From an uncultured Paracoccaceae bacterium (GTDB lineage: Bacteria > Pseudomonadota > Alphaproteobacteria > Rhodobacterales > Rhodobacteraceae): a stretch of 64,000 nucleotides of DNA. Made by a program: the position numbers and the translations under genes. The DNA is taken from contig CALSNT010000006.1 of the NCBI GenBank assembly GCA_943787785.1, positions 1 to 64,000 of the forward strand, written 5' to 3'. The notes beneath the pieces were generated by a model. The model searched no databases and was not told the origin of the DNA. It saw only the letters and a list, made by a program, of their open reading frames with translations. This document shows positions 9,463-17,658 of the stretch, one piece after another; position 1 is the first letter of the stretch; each line of letters opens with the position of its first letter.

Positions 9463-10197
9463 ATGGCAAAACCAAAAAAGCCCGCCGCCAAGCGCGGGCG
9501 TAAGAGGCAGAAACCGAAGTCACAACCACTGCGGCAATGGCTGCGGCGCTGGGCATTTCGTGGTGCGTTGAGCGCAGTGGCGGTCGCTTTGTTGGCGGTC
9601 CTTTTCTATGCTGTCGTGAACCCCACCCGAACCCCTTACATGGCGGCCGAGGCGCGGCGTCTGGGGAGCGTCGATCACCAATGGGTCGACTTCAAGAATA
9701 TCTCGCCCACGATGATCCGCAGCGTGGTTGCCGCTGAAGATGCGAATTTCTGCAATCACTGGGGGTTCGACATGGCTGCGATCCGGTTGGCGATGGCCGA
9801 TGGTGGAACGCGCGGGGCCTCGACTCTGAGCCAGCAGGTGGTGAAGAACGTCTATCTCTGGCAGGGGCGGTCTTGGCCGAGAAAGGCGCTGGAGGCGAGT
9901 CTGACACCGCTGGTGGAACTGGTCTGGACTAAGCGGCGCATCCTCGAAGTGTATCTAAACGTCGCCGAGTTCGACGAAGGTGTGTTTGGGGTCGAGGCGG
10001 CGGCACGCACATATTTCCGCACCGATCCCGGCAAGCTGTCGGCGGTGCAGGCCGCGCGGCTGGCGGCGATGCTACCCAGCCCGAAGACACGCTCGGCTGC
10101 GAAGCCTACGGATTTCGTGCGCAGACGGTCGAAAGCGATCCTTGACGGGGCGGCCACGATCCGTGCGGATGGACGCGCGTCTTGCTTTGAGGATTGA
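9463..10197 (+). CDS. mtgA: Monofunctional biosynthetic peptidoglycan transglycosylase
   Basis: The enzyme polymerises lipid II glycan chains on the periplasmic face without a transpeptidase domain. From the ATG at 9463 the protein has 244 residues: a basic N-terminus, one membrane segment at about residues 32-50, then a GT51 domain. The catalytic-Glu motif AAEDANFCNHWGFD and the downstream GASTLSQQVVKN block are intact. An in-frame start further upstream (9394) would add 23 residues unlike the family. It stands alone on the plus strand between gltB and a GST gene. Confidence 0.95.
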   Translation: MAKPKKPAAKRGRKRQKPKSQPLRQWLRRWAFRGALSAVAVALLAVLFYAVVNPTRTPYMAAEARRLGSVDHQWVDFKNISPTMIRSVVAAEDANFCNHWGFDMAAIRLAMADGGTRGASTLSQQVVKNVYLWQGRSWPRKALEASLTPLVELVWTKRRILEVYLNVAEFDEGVFGVEAAARTYFRTDPGKLSAVQAARLAAMLPSPKTRSAAKPTDFVRRRSKAILDGAATIRADGRASCFED

Positions 10198-10214
10198 ACA
10201 CGCCATTGAACCCC

Positions 10215-10229
10215 GCCGCGCTTCGCGGC
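10215..10229 (+). terminator. Possible hairpin after mtgA
   Basis: GCCGCG-CTT-CGCGGC is a perfect 6-bp G+C-rich stem with a three-base loop, 18 bases beyond the mtgA stop. No T-run follows, so terminator function is uncertain. Confidence 0.3.
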
Positions 10230-10264
10230 ATTGAAGGGTAACACCAATCACCGAAGGTCTGCCG

Positions 10265-10930
10265 ATGATCCGCCTGTTCCACGCCCCGCTGTCACCGTTC
10301 TGCCGCAAGGTCCGCCTGGTGCTGGCCGAAAAGAAGATCGAGGTGGAACTGGTTGAAGAGAAATACTGGCTGAAAGACCCGGAATTCATGCGCCGCAATC
10401 CGGCTGGCAAAGTGCCGGTTCTGAAGGCGGATGGGGAGTTCATGTCGGAATCGACTCCGATCTGCGAATTTATCGAGATGCGCCACCCGAACCCACCTCT
10501 GATGCCTGTCGACGCAAAGGATCGCTATGAGGTGCGCCGGTTGGTGGCCTGGTTCGACGACACGTTTCATACCGAAGTGACCTCGAAGCTGCTCTATGAG
10601 AGGGTCAACAAGAAGCTGACCGGAGAGGGGTATCCCGACAGCGGCAACGTCAAGGCGGGGGCGAAGGCGATCAAATTTCACCTGCTTTATCTGGAAGAGC
10701 TTCTGGATCAGCGGCGCTGGCTGGCTGGCGATGCGATGAGCCTCGCCGATTTCGCAGCGGCGGCGCATTTGAGCGCTCTGGATTACATCTCGGACGTGGA
10801 CTGGACGCGGGTGAACGGCGTGCGGGATTGGTATGCGAAGATTAAGTCCCGGCCTGCGTTCAGGTCGCTGCTGGCCGATGCGGTGCCGGGGTTCCCGCCG
10901 CCGGCGCATTATGCTGACCTTGATTTTTGA
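10265..10930 (+). CDS. Glutathione S-transferase family protein
   Basis: This is a 221-residue two-domain GST. The N-terminal thioredoxin-like half contains SPFCRKVR, where Ser10 or Cys13 is the likely glutathione-activating residue, then NPAGKVPVL with the cis-proline and ES-TPICEF for glutathione binding. The C-terminal helical domain has the LADFAAAA-type N-capping region. Family members conjugate or reduce electrophiles with glutathione in the cytoplasm. The specific substrate cannot be read from the sequence. Confidence 0.92.
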   Translation: MIRLFHAPLSPFCRKVRLVLAEKKIEVELVEEKYWLKDPEFMRRNPAGKVPVLKADGEFMSESTPICEFIEMRHPNPPLMPVDAKDRYEVRRLVAWFDDTFHTEVTSKLLYERVNKKLTGEGYPDSGNVKAGAKAIKFHLLYLEELLDQRRWLAGDAMSLADFAAAAHLSALDYISDVDWTRVNGVRDWYAKIKSRPAFRSLLADAVPGFPPPAHYADLDF

Positions 10931-10955
10931 GGCAGCCAGCTGGGGGCTGTCTGCC
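10931..10955 (+). terminator. Imperfect hairpin directly after the GST stop
   Basis: GGCAG and CTGCC pair around an inner CAGC/GCTG stem with one C.T mismatch and a five-base loop. It begins the base after the GST stop codon. No T-run follows, so it may be a weak or Rho-assisted terminator. Confidence 0.35.
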
Positions 10956-10956
10956 C

Positions 10957-10998
10957 GTCGTCATTGTCGCTTGGACCAATGGGGCACCCAATGACGAC
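10957..10998 (+). repeat. 10-bp inverted repeat in the queG leader
   Basis: GTCGTCATTG (10957-10966) and CAATGACGAC (10989-10998) are perfect 10-bp arms with a 22-base spacer. A second copy of CAATGACG lies at 11018-11025 and contains the queG start codon. The left arm could therefore pair with either copy. This could form alternative leader structures, but no regulator or ligand is known for it. Confidence 0.4.
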
Positions 10999-11019
10999 CC
11001 CGAGGAGATTTGAGAACCA

Positions 11020-12072
11020 ATGACGGGGTCAGAGCGCTCTTCTTTGAAGGTGCGGCTTGTTGATCAGGCGCTGGTGGAAGGGTTCTCGAAGTGTCGAGTG
11101 ACGAGGCCAGATGCAATTCCTGAAGCGGCTGAGCGATTGGGCGCCTGGCTGAATGCCGGGCGTCACGGGCAGATGGACTGGATGGAGCGGCGGGTGGAAT
11201 GGCGCGGCGATCCGGAGGCGTTGTGGCCCGAGGCGCGTTCGGTCATCATGCTGGCCGAAGCCTATACGCCGGAGCACGATCCGCTGGAAGTTCTGGGGCA
11301 TCGGGACCGGGCGACGATCAGCGTTTATGCACAGAACCGGGACTATCATGACGTGGTAAAGAAACGGCTCAAGCGATTGGGGCGATGGTTGATCGATGAA
11401 GCAGGATGTGCCGAAATAAAAGTGTTCGTCGATACCGCGCCGGTAATGGAGAAACCCCTGGCGCAGGCCGCTGGCCTGGGATGGCAGGGCAAGCACACCA
11501 ACCTTTTGGCACGCGATCTGGGGAACTGGGTTTTTCTGGGGGCGATCTTCACGACGGCGGAACTAGAGCCTGATGCGCCTGAAGTTGAGAATTGCGGATC
11601 CTGTACGGCCTGTCTGGATATCTGCCCGACAAATGCATTTCCGGCCCCGTTTCAGCTGGATGCGCGGCGGTGCATTTCCTATCTGACAATTGAGCATGAC
11701 GGGCCAGTCGATGAGGCGCTGCGTCCGCTGATGGGCAACCGGATTTATGGATGCGATGATTGCCTGGCGGTCTGTCCGTGGAACAAGTTTGCAGCCGAGG
11801 CCCGAGAGGTGAAATACGCCGCGCGGGATGATTTGCGTGCACCGCCTTTGGCCGAACTGGCGAAGTTGGACGATGCGGGGTTTCGGGCGATGTTTTCCGG
11901 CTCGGCCATCAAGCGGATCGGACGTAACCGCTTCGTACGCAACGTGGCTTATGCGGTGGGCAATTCCGGGATGGATGCACTTGCACCGGTGGCGCGGGCT
12001 CTCGCCGGAGATTCGGATCCGGCGGTGGCAGATGCCGGTCGCTGGGCTGCGGCCCGGTTGGATGCGCAATGA
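11020..12072 (+). CDS. queG: Epoxyqueuosine reductase
   Basis: QueG is a cobalamin- and iron-sulfur-dependent enzyme that reduces epoxyqueuosine to queuosine in the wobble base of GUN tRNAs, the last step of the pathway. The 350-residue length is typical. Two ferredoxin-type 4Fe-4S motifs are complete: [12 protein letters not shown] near residue 188 and [10 protein letters not shown] near residue 243. GAGGAG (11002-11007) lies 12 bases before the ATG. The stop overlaps the start of the following transporter gene by 4 bases (ATGA). The leader carries the alternative pairing elements listed separately. Confidence 0.96.
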   Translation: MTGSERSSLKVRLVDQALVEGFSKCRVTRPDAIPEAAERLGAWLNAGRHGQMDWMERRVEWRGDPEALWPEARSVIMLAEAYTPEHDPLEVLGHRDRATISVYAQNRDYHDVVKKRLKRLGRWLIDEAGCAEIKVFVDTAPVMEKPLAQAAGLGWQGKHTNLLARDLGNWVFLGAIFTTAELEPDAPEVENCGSCTACLDICPTNAFPAPFQLDARRCISYLTIEHDGPVDEALRPLMGNRIYGCDDCLAVCPWNKFAAEAREVKYAARDDLRAPPLAELAKLDDAGFRAMFSGSAIKRIGRNRFVRNVAYAVGNSGMDALAPVARALAGDSDPAVADAGRWAAARLDAQ

Positions 12073-13004
12073 GCCACGCCACCTCGGCCCAGCCATTTCG
12101 CGCTATCGCCTTGAAGCTGGTTGCCGTCACGTTGTTTGTCATCATGGCGGCACTGGTCAAGTCGGCCTCGGACCATGTGCCACCGGGCGAGGCGGTTTTC
12201 TTTCGATCTCTCTTTGCGATCCCGGTCATCCTTGGCGCGTTGATCCTTCGGAGCGAACTGCGCGGTGGTCTGCGGGTGGTCGAGCCGATGGCCCATGTCT
12301 GGCGCGGTTTGGTTGGAACGACGGCGATGGGGCTGAGCTTTACCGGGCTCGCTCTGCTGCCGTTTGCCGAGGTGAAGGCGATCCAATATGCCACGCCCCT
12401 GCTGGTGGTGATTTTCGCCGCGATGTTTCTTGGGGAACGGGTACGGGCGTTTCGTCTGACGGCAGTGGCACTTGGCCTCGCCGGGGTCCTGATTATCCTG
12501 TCTCCTCGGCTTGGCGGACTGGAAAGCGGCAATGATCGGTTGGCGTTAGGGGCGGTGGTCGTCCTGGCAAGCTCGGTTTGTGCGGCCTTGGCGCAGGTCT
12601 TTGTGCGCAAGCTGGTCGTAACGGAATCGACGAATGCGATCGTGTTCTGGTTTTCGGTCACCGCGTCGTGCCTGTCGCTTCTGACAATTCCCTTTGGTTG
12701 GGTCTGGCCGACACCGGGCGAGGCCACGCTGCTGGTCAGCGCGGGATTGCTGGGCGGAGTTGCGCAGTTGTTCGCGACCAGCGCCTATCGCTATGCCGAT
12801 GTCTCGGTCGTGGCGCCGTTTGATTATGCCTCGATGCTGCTGGCGCTGGGCATCGGGTTTTTTCTGTTCGATGAAGTGCCCACTGGTGTGATGCTGGGCG
12901 GGGCCGCATTGGTGGTGGCGGGCGGTGTGCTGATTATCTGGCGCGAACGGCAGTTGGGGCTGGAGCGCGGGAAGGGCCGGAAAGTGATGACGCCGCAAGG
13001 GTGA
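12069..13004 (+). CDS. EamA/DMT-family transporter
   Basis: This 311-residue hydrophobic protein has about ten membrane segments arranged as two EamA repeats, the drug/metabolite transporter layout. Family members mostly export amino acids, metabolites or drugs. No motif here fixes the substrate. It is translationally coupled to queG (ATGA), but there is no obvious functional link. The C-terminus is basic and cytoplasmic. Confidence 0.9.
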   Translation: MSHATSAQPFRAIALKLVAVTLFVIMAALVKSASDHVPPGEAVFFRSLFAIPVILGALILRSELRGGLRVVEPMAHVWRGLVGTTAMGLSFTGLALLPFAEVKAIQYATPLLVVIFAAMFLGERVRAFRLTAVALGLAGVLIILSPRLGGLESGNDRLALGAVVVLASSVCAALAQVFVRKLVVTESTNAIVFWFSVTASCLSLLTIPFGWVWPTPGEATLLVSAGLLGGVAQLFATSAYRYADVSVVAPFDYASMLLALGIGFFLFDEVPTGVMLGGAALVVAGGVLIIWRERQLGLERGKGRKVMTPQG

Positions 13005-13015
13005 GCGGCGAAACA

Positions 13016-13038
13016 GAAACTGTCTGGGAAACAGTTTC
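13016..13038. terminator. Hairpin between convergent genes
   Basis: GAAACTGT and ACAGTTTC form a perfect 8-bp stem around a 7-base loop, 12 bases after the transporter stop. The next gene is convergent, so it could work in either direction. There is no clear T-run. Confidence 0.4.
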
Positions 13039-13134
13039 CGGCGCGAACAGGCGAAGCCCTGAGGATAGCAACCATCGGCGCATCGGGATTGATCCGCAGG
13101 TGTCAGCCGGAGATCTTGGCCCTCTGGGTTTCCC

Positions 13135-14136
13135 CTAGCCGCCGCCAACCGATTTGAACGCCGCACCGCCCGCGGGTTTGAAGGCGCCACCGCCGTTGAG
13201 AACGCGCGGGGGCTCGGCGTTCTGAGCAGAATCGGCGGTTTGGTCCGAAGACTTTCTGAACATGCCGAAGACTTTGGCAAGCCCGCCCTTGTCGAAGAAT
13301 CCGGCCTTGGGGGGTGCGGCGGTTGCTGTCTGCTCGGGCGTGAAATCCAGCCCCGCCAACACATCAGGGCCATGCACGTCATTTTTTAGCCATGCCAGTT
13401 GTACCGAAACCCGGACGCGGGTCATATTCGGTTCGTCTTCGAGCGGCCTCTCGTCAATCTTCATTGACTTGATAACGCAGCTGCCAACCCTTTCACGCAA
13501 CGTCTCGCACGCGTCCAGCGCCTGCTGGTATATCTTCGCGCGCAGTTCGGGCAGTTTTTGTACAGGCGCGCGCTCCAAGCTCGTGTCGCGATTGAACCGC
13601 ATCGGGAACACTTCGACAGTCGCCGTTTTGATGGTCGACAGATCGCCCATCGGATAGGCGGGCGCATAGCTATAGATGCTGGTGAGAATGCGTTGGCCGT
13701 TTTTCTTGTTATCGATCTCGGTCCTGCCAACCAGGCAGATTGTTGCAAGCGTCTCCAAAATCTGTGGGCAGTCCTTCATCGAATGCGTTGGTGCACGTGC
13801 AATAATGTAGAGGTCGCCGAATTCAGGTTTCGGGGGCTCTTCATCTTCGGCCAGAACCTCGGTGACGCTCACAGGGCGGGTCAGGGTGATTGTACGCTGG
13901 CGGGTCAGGGCCGTAGGGTCAAAGGTTGCGGCCTTCTGGCTCGCTTTTTTATGGTCACCCCATAGGCGGTTGATGCTAATACCCGCGTCCACCAGGCTAC
14001 CGGGCGCAGTTGTTTCATCGTTGCCATTCATCATGCGCTCGAAGCTGCCCCATTTTCCTAGTGCGCTGAGATTCAGTAAGTAGAACGGAATGCACAGTAC
14101 CAGGCCGGCAAGGAGGACGTAGATGCGATATTTCAT
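13135..14136 (-). CDS. Unrecognised membrane-anchored protein, second of a pair
   Basis: I do not recognise this 333-residue protein. It starts with a membrane segment at about residues 5-24, so it is probably anchored with its bulk outside the cytoplasm. The middle contains cysteines spaced like possible disulfide partners (MKDCPQ, TICLVG, DACETL, GSCVIK). The tail is low in complexity and rich in Gly, Ala and Lys, ending FKSVGGG. Its start overlaps the stop of the upstream partner by 4 bases (ATGA), so the two almost certainly form an operon and may interact. Confidence 0.75.
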   Translation of the reverse strand: MKYRIYVLLAGLVLCIPFYLLNLSALGKWGSFERMMNGNDETTAPGSLVDAGISINRLWGDHKKASQKAATFDPTALTRQRTITLTRPVSVTEVLAEDEEPPKPEFGDLYIIARAPTHSMKDCPQILETLATICLVGRTEIDNKKNGQRILTSIYSYAPAYPMGDLSTIKTATVEVFPMRFNRDTSLERAPVQKLPELRAKIYQQALDACETLRERVGSCVIKSMKIDERPLEDEPNMTRVRVSVQLAWLKNDVHGPDVLAGLDFTPEQTATAAPPKAGFFDKGGLAKVFGMFRKSSDQTADSAQNAEPPRVLNGGGAFKPAGGAAFKSVGGG

Positions 14137-15287
14137 GGCTGGCTCCGCATCATTGGTTCGGGGAACAGCATGGCGAGGTTTCCTCCGGCGGCTTTGGCGG
14201 CCAGCGCGCGCTGAATCCCCATCATCTTGGCCACACGCTGTTTTTTGGGCAGGGCGATAATGTGGTCGGTGCCGGTAACCAGCACCTCGGCACCACTGAT
14301 CGGGCGATAGGGCACGCGGGTTTCCGGGGTTCTGGGTGCAGGACCGATCAGCACGTGGCTGACATTCGCCGCCCCGACGACATTGTCTTCCGAGCCTTGC
14401 CCGAAAGTTCTACGGAACCAGGCGTCATAGGCTGCGAAGTCGGCATTGGCCCGATCACTATAGTTGTCGCGGCTGGATCCGATATCGAGGGTGAGCATTT
14501 CCCAATGTTTTGCCGGTTTGCGGGCCGCACCCGGGGCGCAGGCGCCACCGGGTTCCAGTGCTTGCACTTCATAGGCACCGCTTGGGGCGCTGAAGGCGCG
14601 GGGTCCGCGCGCGACCATGGCAACATGAGCAAGTTCAACTCCGGGGGCGAGGTGGATATTCCAAAGAACGCTACCGAACTGATGCTGCAAAAGCAGATAA
14701 ATCGGACCCGAGGTATCGGTGATGATCACATCAGCGATCGGCATGGGATGGTCTTTGACGATGTCGCTGTCACTGATGAAATTGGATTTCAACAGCGTCT
14801 GACCAATCCAGTACGCCGTATCCGCCGCCATGACCGTGTCGGAATAGACGTGCAGGTCCGAGTCAACCGAAGCCTCACCGATCACAACATTTGCAAGGAC
14901 CTCGCTGTCGCCAAGCGGGCGCAAATCGCAGGAGGTAGTTGAGGGAATTGCAATCATCGACGCGGGGCGCTGTGGTCGTTGAGCCATCGGATAGCCATCG
15001 ACAACGTCTGTAATCAAATGAAGTTGGTCGACCGCGCTGATGACACCGGGCGACGTGATGTACCAGCCGTAGAATTCGGACCGACGAGTTTGTTCGGCGT
15101 CGTTGACGACTGGTTGCGAGTTCGACAGCATACCGCCGCCCAGTAGCCCGCCGAGGGAAAACCCGACCTCACCAGTGTCTCCTGCGTCGACAAGATCTTC
15201 CTGTTGAGCCTGAAAGACCATCAGCCAAATGCCTGCGCCGCAGATCGCGGCGAAAGACAGGAAGAGTTGAATTGGCGACATCTGCAC
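14133..15287 (-). CDS. Unrecognised membrane-anchored protein, first of a pair
   Basis: This 384-residue protein has one N-terminal membrane segment (about residues 6-25), a short Gly-rich stretch (LGGLLGGG), then a soluble domain with no motif I can name. ATGs encoding residues 1 and 3 are both possible starts. It is coupled to the downstream 333-residue protein by an ATGA overlap and lies 96 bases downstream of ilvE on the same strand. The predicted topology (single anchor, large external domain) matches its partner. Envelope function is inference only. Confidence 0.75.
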   Translation of the reverse strand: MQMSPIQLFLSFAAICGAGIWLMVFQAQQEDLVDAGDTGEVGFSLGGLLGGGMLSNSQPVVNDAEQTRRSEFYGWYITSPGVISAVDQLHLITDVVDGYPMAQRPQRPASMIAIPSTTSCDLRPLGDSEVLANVVIGEASVDSDLHVYSDTVMAADTAYWIGQTLLKSNFISDSDIVKDHPMPIADVIITDTSGPIYLLLQHQFGSVLWNIHLAPGVELAHVAMVARGPRAFSAPSGAYEVQALEPGGACAPGAARKPAKHWEMLTLDIGSSRDNYSDRANADFAAYDAWFRRTFGQGSEDNVVGAANVSHVLIGPAPRTPETRVPYRPISGAEVLVTGTDHIIALPKKQRVAKMMGIQRALAAKAAGGNLAMLFPEPMMRSQP

Positions 15288-15383
15288 AGCCCCGCTTACC
15301 AGTATTCGGGGAACTGACTATCGACAATGTTGGTTCAAAATCGGGCCATTTTGGATCTTGAGTGTGGCTTGTTGGGGCGGGGG

Positions 15384-16250
15384 TTAGGCCCGCACCAGTT
15401 TCTCATAGCCCTCAGAAATCTCCCGCGTGATAGCGCCGACTTCGAAGTTCCAGTCACCGATCTGGCCGACGGGGGTGACCTCGGCGGCCGTGCCGGTCAG
15501 CCAGCATTGTTGGAAGCCTTCAAGTTCCTCGGGCATGATGTGGCGTTGGTGGACCTTGATCTGGCGGTCTTCCAGCATACCGATGACGGTCTGGCGAGTG
15601 ATGCCGTTCAGGAAGCAGTCGGGGTCGGGGGTGTGGACCTCACCGTCTTTCACAAAGAAGATATTTGCGCCGGTCGCCTCGGCAACATAGCCGCGATAGT
15701 CGAACATCATCGCGTCGCTGCAACCTTTTGCCTCGGCGGCGTGTTTGCTCATCGTGCAGATCATGTAGAGGCCGGCGGCCTTGGCGTGGCTGGGGATAGT
15801 CTCCGGGCTGGGGCGTTTCCATTTTGAGATGTCGAGCTTTGCGCCCTTCATCTTGGCGTCACCGTAATAGGCCCCCCACTCCCAAGCGGCGATGGCCAGG
15901 CGGACCGGGTTGCGCGCCGATGCGACGCCCATGTCTTCGCCTGCCCCACGCCAGGCGATGGCCCGGACATAGGCGTCCTGCAACCCGCTGGCGGTCAGGA
16001 CCTCGGCCTTGGCGGCCTCAATCTCCTCCACGGTCCAGGGGATCTGGAAGTCGATCTGGTTGGCTGAAAAGTGCAGTCGTTCGGAGTGTTTGCGAGACTC
16101 GAAAATCTTACCGTTGTAGGCGCGTTCTCCTTCGAAGACGGCGCTGGCATAGTGCAACGCATGGGTCAGGATGTGGACGTTGGCGTCGCGCCAATCAACC
16201 ATTTTGCCATCTAGCCAGATTTTCCCATCGCGATCAGAATAGGCCGTCAT
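15384..16250 (-). CDS. ilvE: Branched-chain amino acid aminotransferase
   Basis: IlvE transfers the amino group between glutamate and the 2-oxo acids of leucine, isoleucine and valine using pyridoxal phosphate. The start at 16250 gives 288 residues and has GGAGG about 5 bases upstream. A longer frame upstream has no family similarity. PLP-enzyme class IV features are visible: the probable PLP lysine in PSHAKAAG, YVAEATGANIFF, and LNGITRQTV. The gene is divergent from the petP-petR pair and shares a 144-base regulatory gap with it. Confidence 0.93.
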   Translation of the reverse strand: MTAYSDRDGKIWLDGKMVDWRDANVHILTHALHYASAVFEGERAYNGKIFESRKHSERLHFSANQIDFQIPWTVEEIEAAKAEVLTASGLQDAYVRAIAWRGAGEDMGVASARNPVRLAIAAWEWGAYYGDAKMKGAKLDISKWKRPSPETIPSHAKAAGLYMICTMSKHAAEAKGCSDAMMFDYRGYVAEATGANIFFVKDGEVHTPDPDCFLNGITRQTVIGMLEDRQIKVHQRHIMPEELEGFQQCWLTGTAAEVTPVGQIGDWNFEVGAITREISEGYEKLVRA

Positions 16251-16270
16251 CGTCGCCTCCGTTTGCAAAA

Positions 16271-16312
16271 GTTGCGCGAAATAAGTCCGTATCGGACATT
16301 TTGTTGCGCGAA
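16271..16312. promoter_or_regulatory. Palindrome flanked by direct repeats between ilvE and petP
   Basis: GTCCG-TAT-CGGAC is a perfect palindrome at 16285-16297. It is flanked by two exact copies of GTTGCGCGAA, at 16271-16280 and 16303-16312, whose starts are 32 bases (three helical turns) apart. The layout suggests a regulator binding region for one or both divergent genes. Identity of the regulator is unknown. Confidence 0.4.
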
Positions 16313-16394
16313 TTCGCAAGTTTGCTAGTGATTGATTCTTGGAATGTCAACAAGGCTGACGTATTGTCCGCTCGAACGTGATGGAGGCGCGGCA

Positions 16395-16892
16395 ATGTCG
16401 GACGGTGGTGGTAGCGAGGGATTGTTGTTCCTGACGGACGAGCAGTTGCGCAAGGGGATCGAGGCGATGTTCTTTGCCTATCGCGGGTTCACCGCCGACC
16501 CTGATCGGATTTTGGCGGACCATGCCTATGGCCGGGCACACCATCGGGCGGTGCATTTTATCAATCGCTCTCCGGGGACGACGGTGAACAATCTGCTGTC
16601 GATTCTGGGTGTGACCAAGCAATCGCTGAACCGGGTGCTGCGGACCCTGATCGAGGATGGGCTGGTGGAGAGCCGGGTCGGCACGGCGGACCGGCGCGAA
16701 CGACACTTGTTTCTGACCGAGGCCGGGGCGGCGCTGGAACAGACTTTGTCCGATGCGCAGCGGGATCGGATGCGTGCCGCTTATCGCGCGGCGGGTCCCG
16801 AAGCGGTGGTCGGTTTCCGGCGTGTATTAGAGGCAATGATGGACCCGGACCTGAAGGCGCATTATGCCAGCCTGAAGGAGCGAGCGACATGA
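16395..16892 (+). CDS. petP: MarR-family transcriptional regulator, PetP-like
   Basis: This 165-residue protein has a MarR winged helix (TVNNLLSILGVTKQSLNRVLRTL as recognition region, then the wing with DRRERH). The ATG at 16395 is preceded by GGAGG (16383-16387), so the longer upstream frame is not used. It overlaps the following response regulator by 4 bases. This gene pair matches the petP-petR arrangement of Rhodobacter capsulatus, where petR is required for cytochrome bc1 and c2 expression. The orthology call rests on the arrangement and protein types. Confidence 0.82.
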   Translation: MSDGGGSEGLLFLTDEQLRKGIEAMFFAYRGFTADPDRILADHAYGRAHHRAVHFINRSPGTTVNNLLSILGVTKQSLNRVLRTLIEDGLVESRVGTADRRERHLFLTEAGAALEQTLSDAQRDRMRAAYRAAGPEAVVGFRRVLEAMMDPDLKAHYASLKERAT

Positions 16893-17587
16893 GCGGACAA
16901 GAAGCGCATCTTTTGATCGTCGACGATGACAAGCGTATTCGCGGCTTGCTGCAGAAGTTTCTGATGCGGCATGGCTTTTGGGTCAGTGCGGCGCGCGATG
17001 CGGCGCACGCCCGCCGCCTGCTGGACGGTCTGGAATTCGACATGATCGTGCTGGACGTCATGATGCCTGGCGAAGATGGGGTCAGCCTGACGCGCGCGTT
17101 GCGCGAAGAGATTGCCACGCCAATCATGCTGCTGACCGCCAAAGGCGAGACCGATGAGCGGATTGCGGGGCTGGAAGCAGGTGCCGATGACTATCTGGCC
17201 AAGCCGTTCGAACCGAAAGAATTGCTGCTCAGGATCAATGCCATCCTGCGACGGGTCCCGACCGACATGGACAAGACCGGGCCGAAGGTGCTGCATCTGG
17301 GGCCGGTGCGATATGACATGGACCGGGGTGAGATGTGGCGCGGCGAAGAGCTGATCCGCCTCACTGCGACGGAGACCCAGCTGATGCGAATCTTCTCCGG
17401 CAAAGTCGGCGAGCCGATTGCCCGGATCACATTGGTCGAGGAGCTGGGACGTGACGGTGGGCAGGCGCAGGAACGGGCGGTCGATGTTCAGATCACTCGG
17501 CTGCGACGCAAGATCGAAAGTGATCCCAAGCAGCCCCGTTATCTTCAGACCGTCCGCGGTGAAGGATATATGCTTGCCCCGGATTAG
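16889..17587 (+). CDS. petR: OmpR-family response regulator, PetR-like
   Basis: The 232-residue protein has a receiver domain with the acidic pair in VDDDKRI, phosphoacceptor Asp in VLDVMMPG, and the TAK and KPF residues. A winged-helix Trans_reg_C domain follows, ending RLRRKIE...TVRGEGYML. All phosphorylation residues are present. No histidine kinase gene is nearby. The upstream MarR-type gene is coupled to it by ATGA. In R. capsulatus the homologous regulator is needed for cytochrome bc1 expression. That role is inferred here. Confidence 0.88.
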   Translation: MSGQEAHLLIVDDDKRIRGLLQKFLMRHGFWVSAARDAAHARRLLDGLEFDMIVLDVMMPGEDGVSLTRALREEIATPIMLLTAKGETDERIAGLEAGADDYLAKPFEPKELLLRINAILRRVPTDMDKTGPKVLHLGPVRYDMDRGEMWRGEELIRLTATETQLMRIFSGKVGEPIARITLVEELGRDGGQAQERAVDVQITRLRRKIESDPKQPRYLQTVRGEGYMLAPD

Positions 17588-17590
17588 GGT

Positions 17591-17611
17591 CGATTATTCT
17601 GCGAATAATCG
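17591..17611 (+). terminator. Hairpin after petR
   Basis: CGATTATT and AATAATCG form a perfect 8-bp stem with a 5-base loop, starting 3 bases beyond the petR stop. No T-run follows. It may be a weak terminator or an operator. Confidence 0.4.
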
Positions 17612-17658
17612 TGCCTCTAGCGCGGTATTTTTGAACCAATGATGACAGGGTCACGTTG

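Noticed and set aside
10931-11019. preQ1 riboswitch before queG
   Set aside because: The conserved pseudoknot and A-rich tail of preQ1 riboswitches are not visible. Only the inverted repeat is reported.
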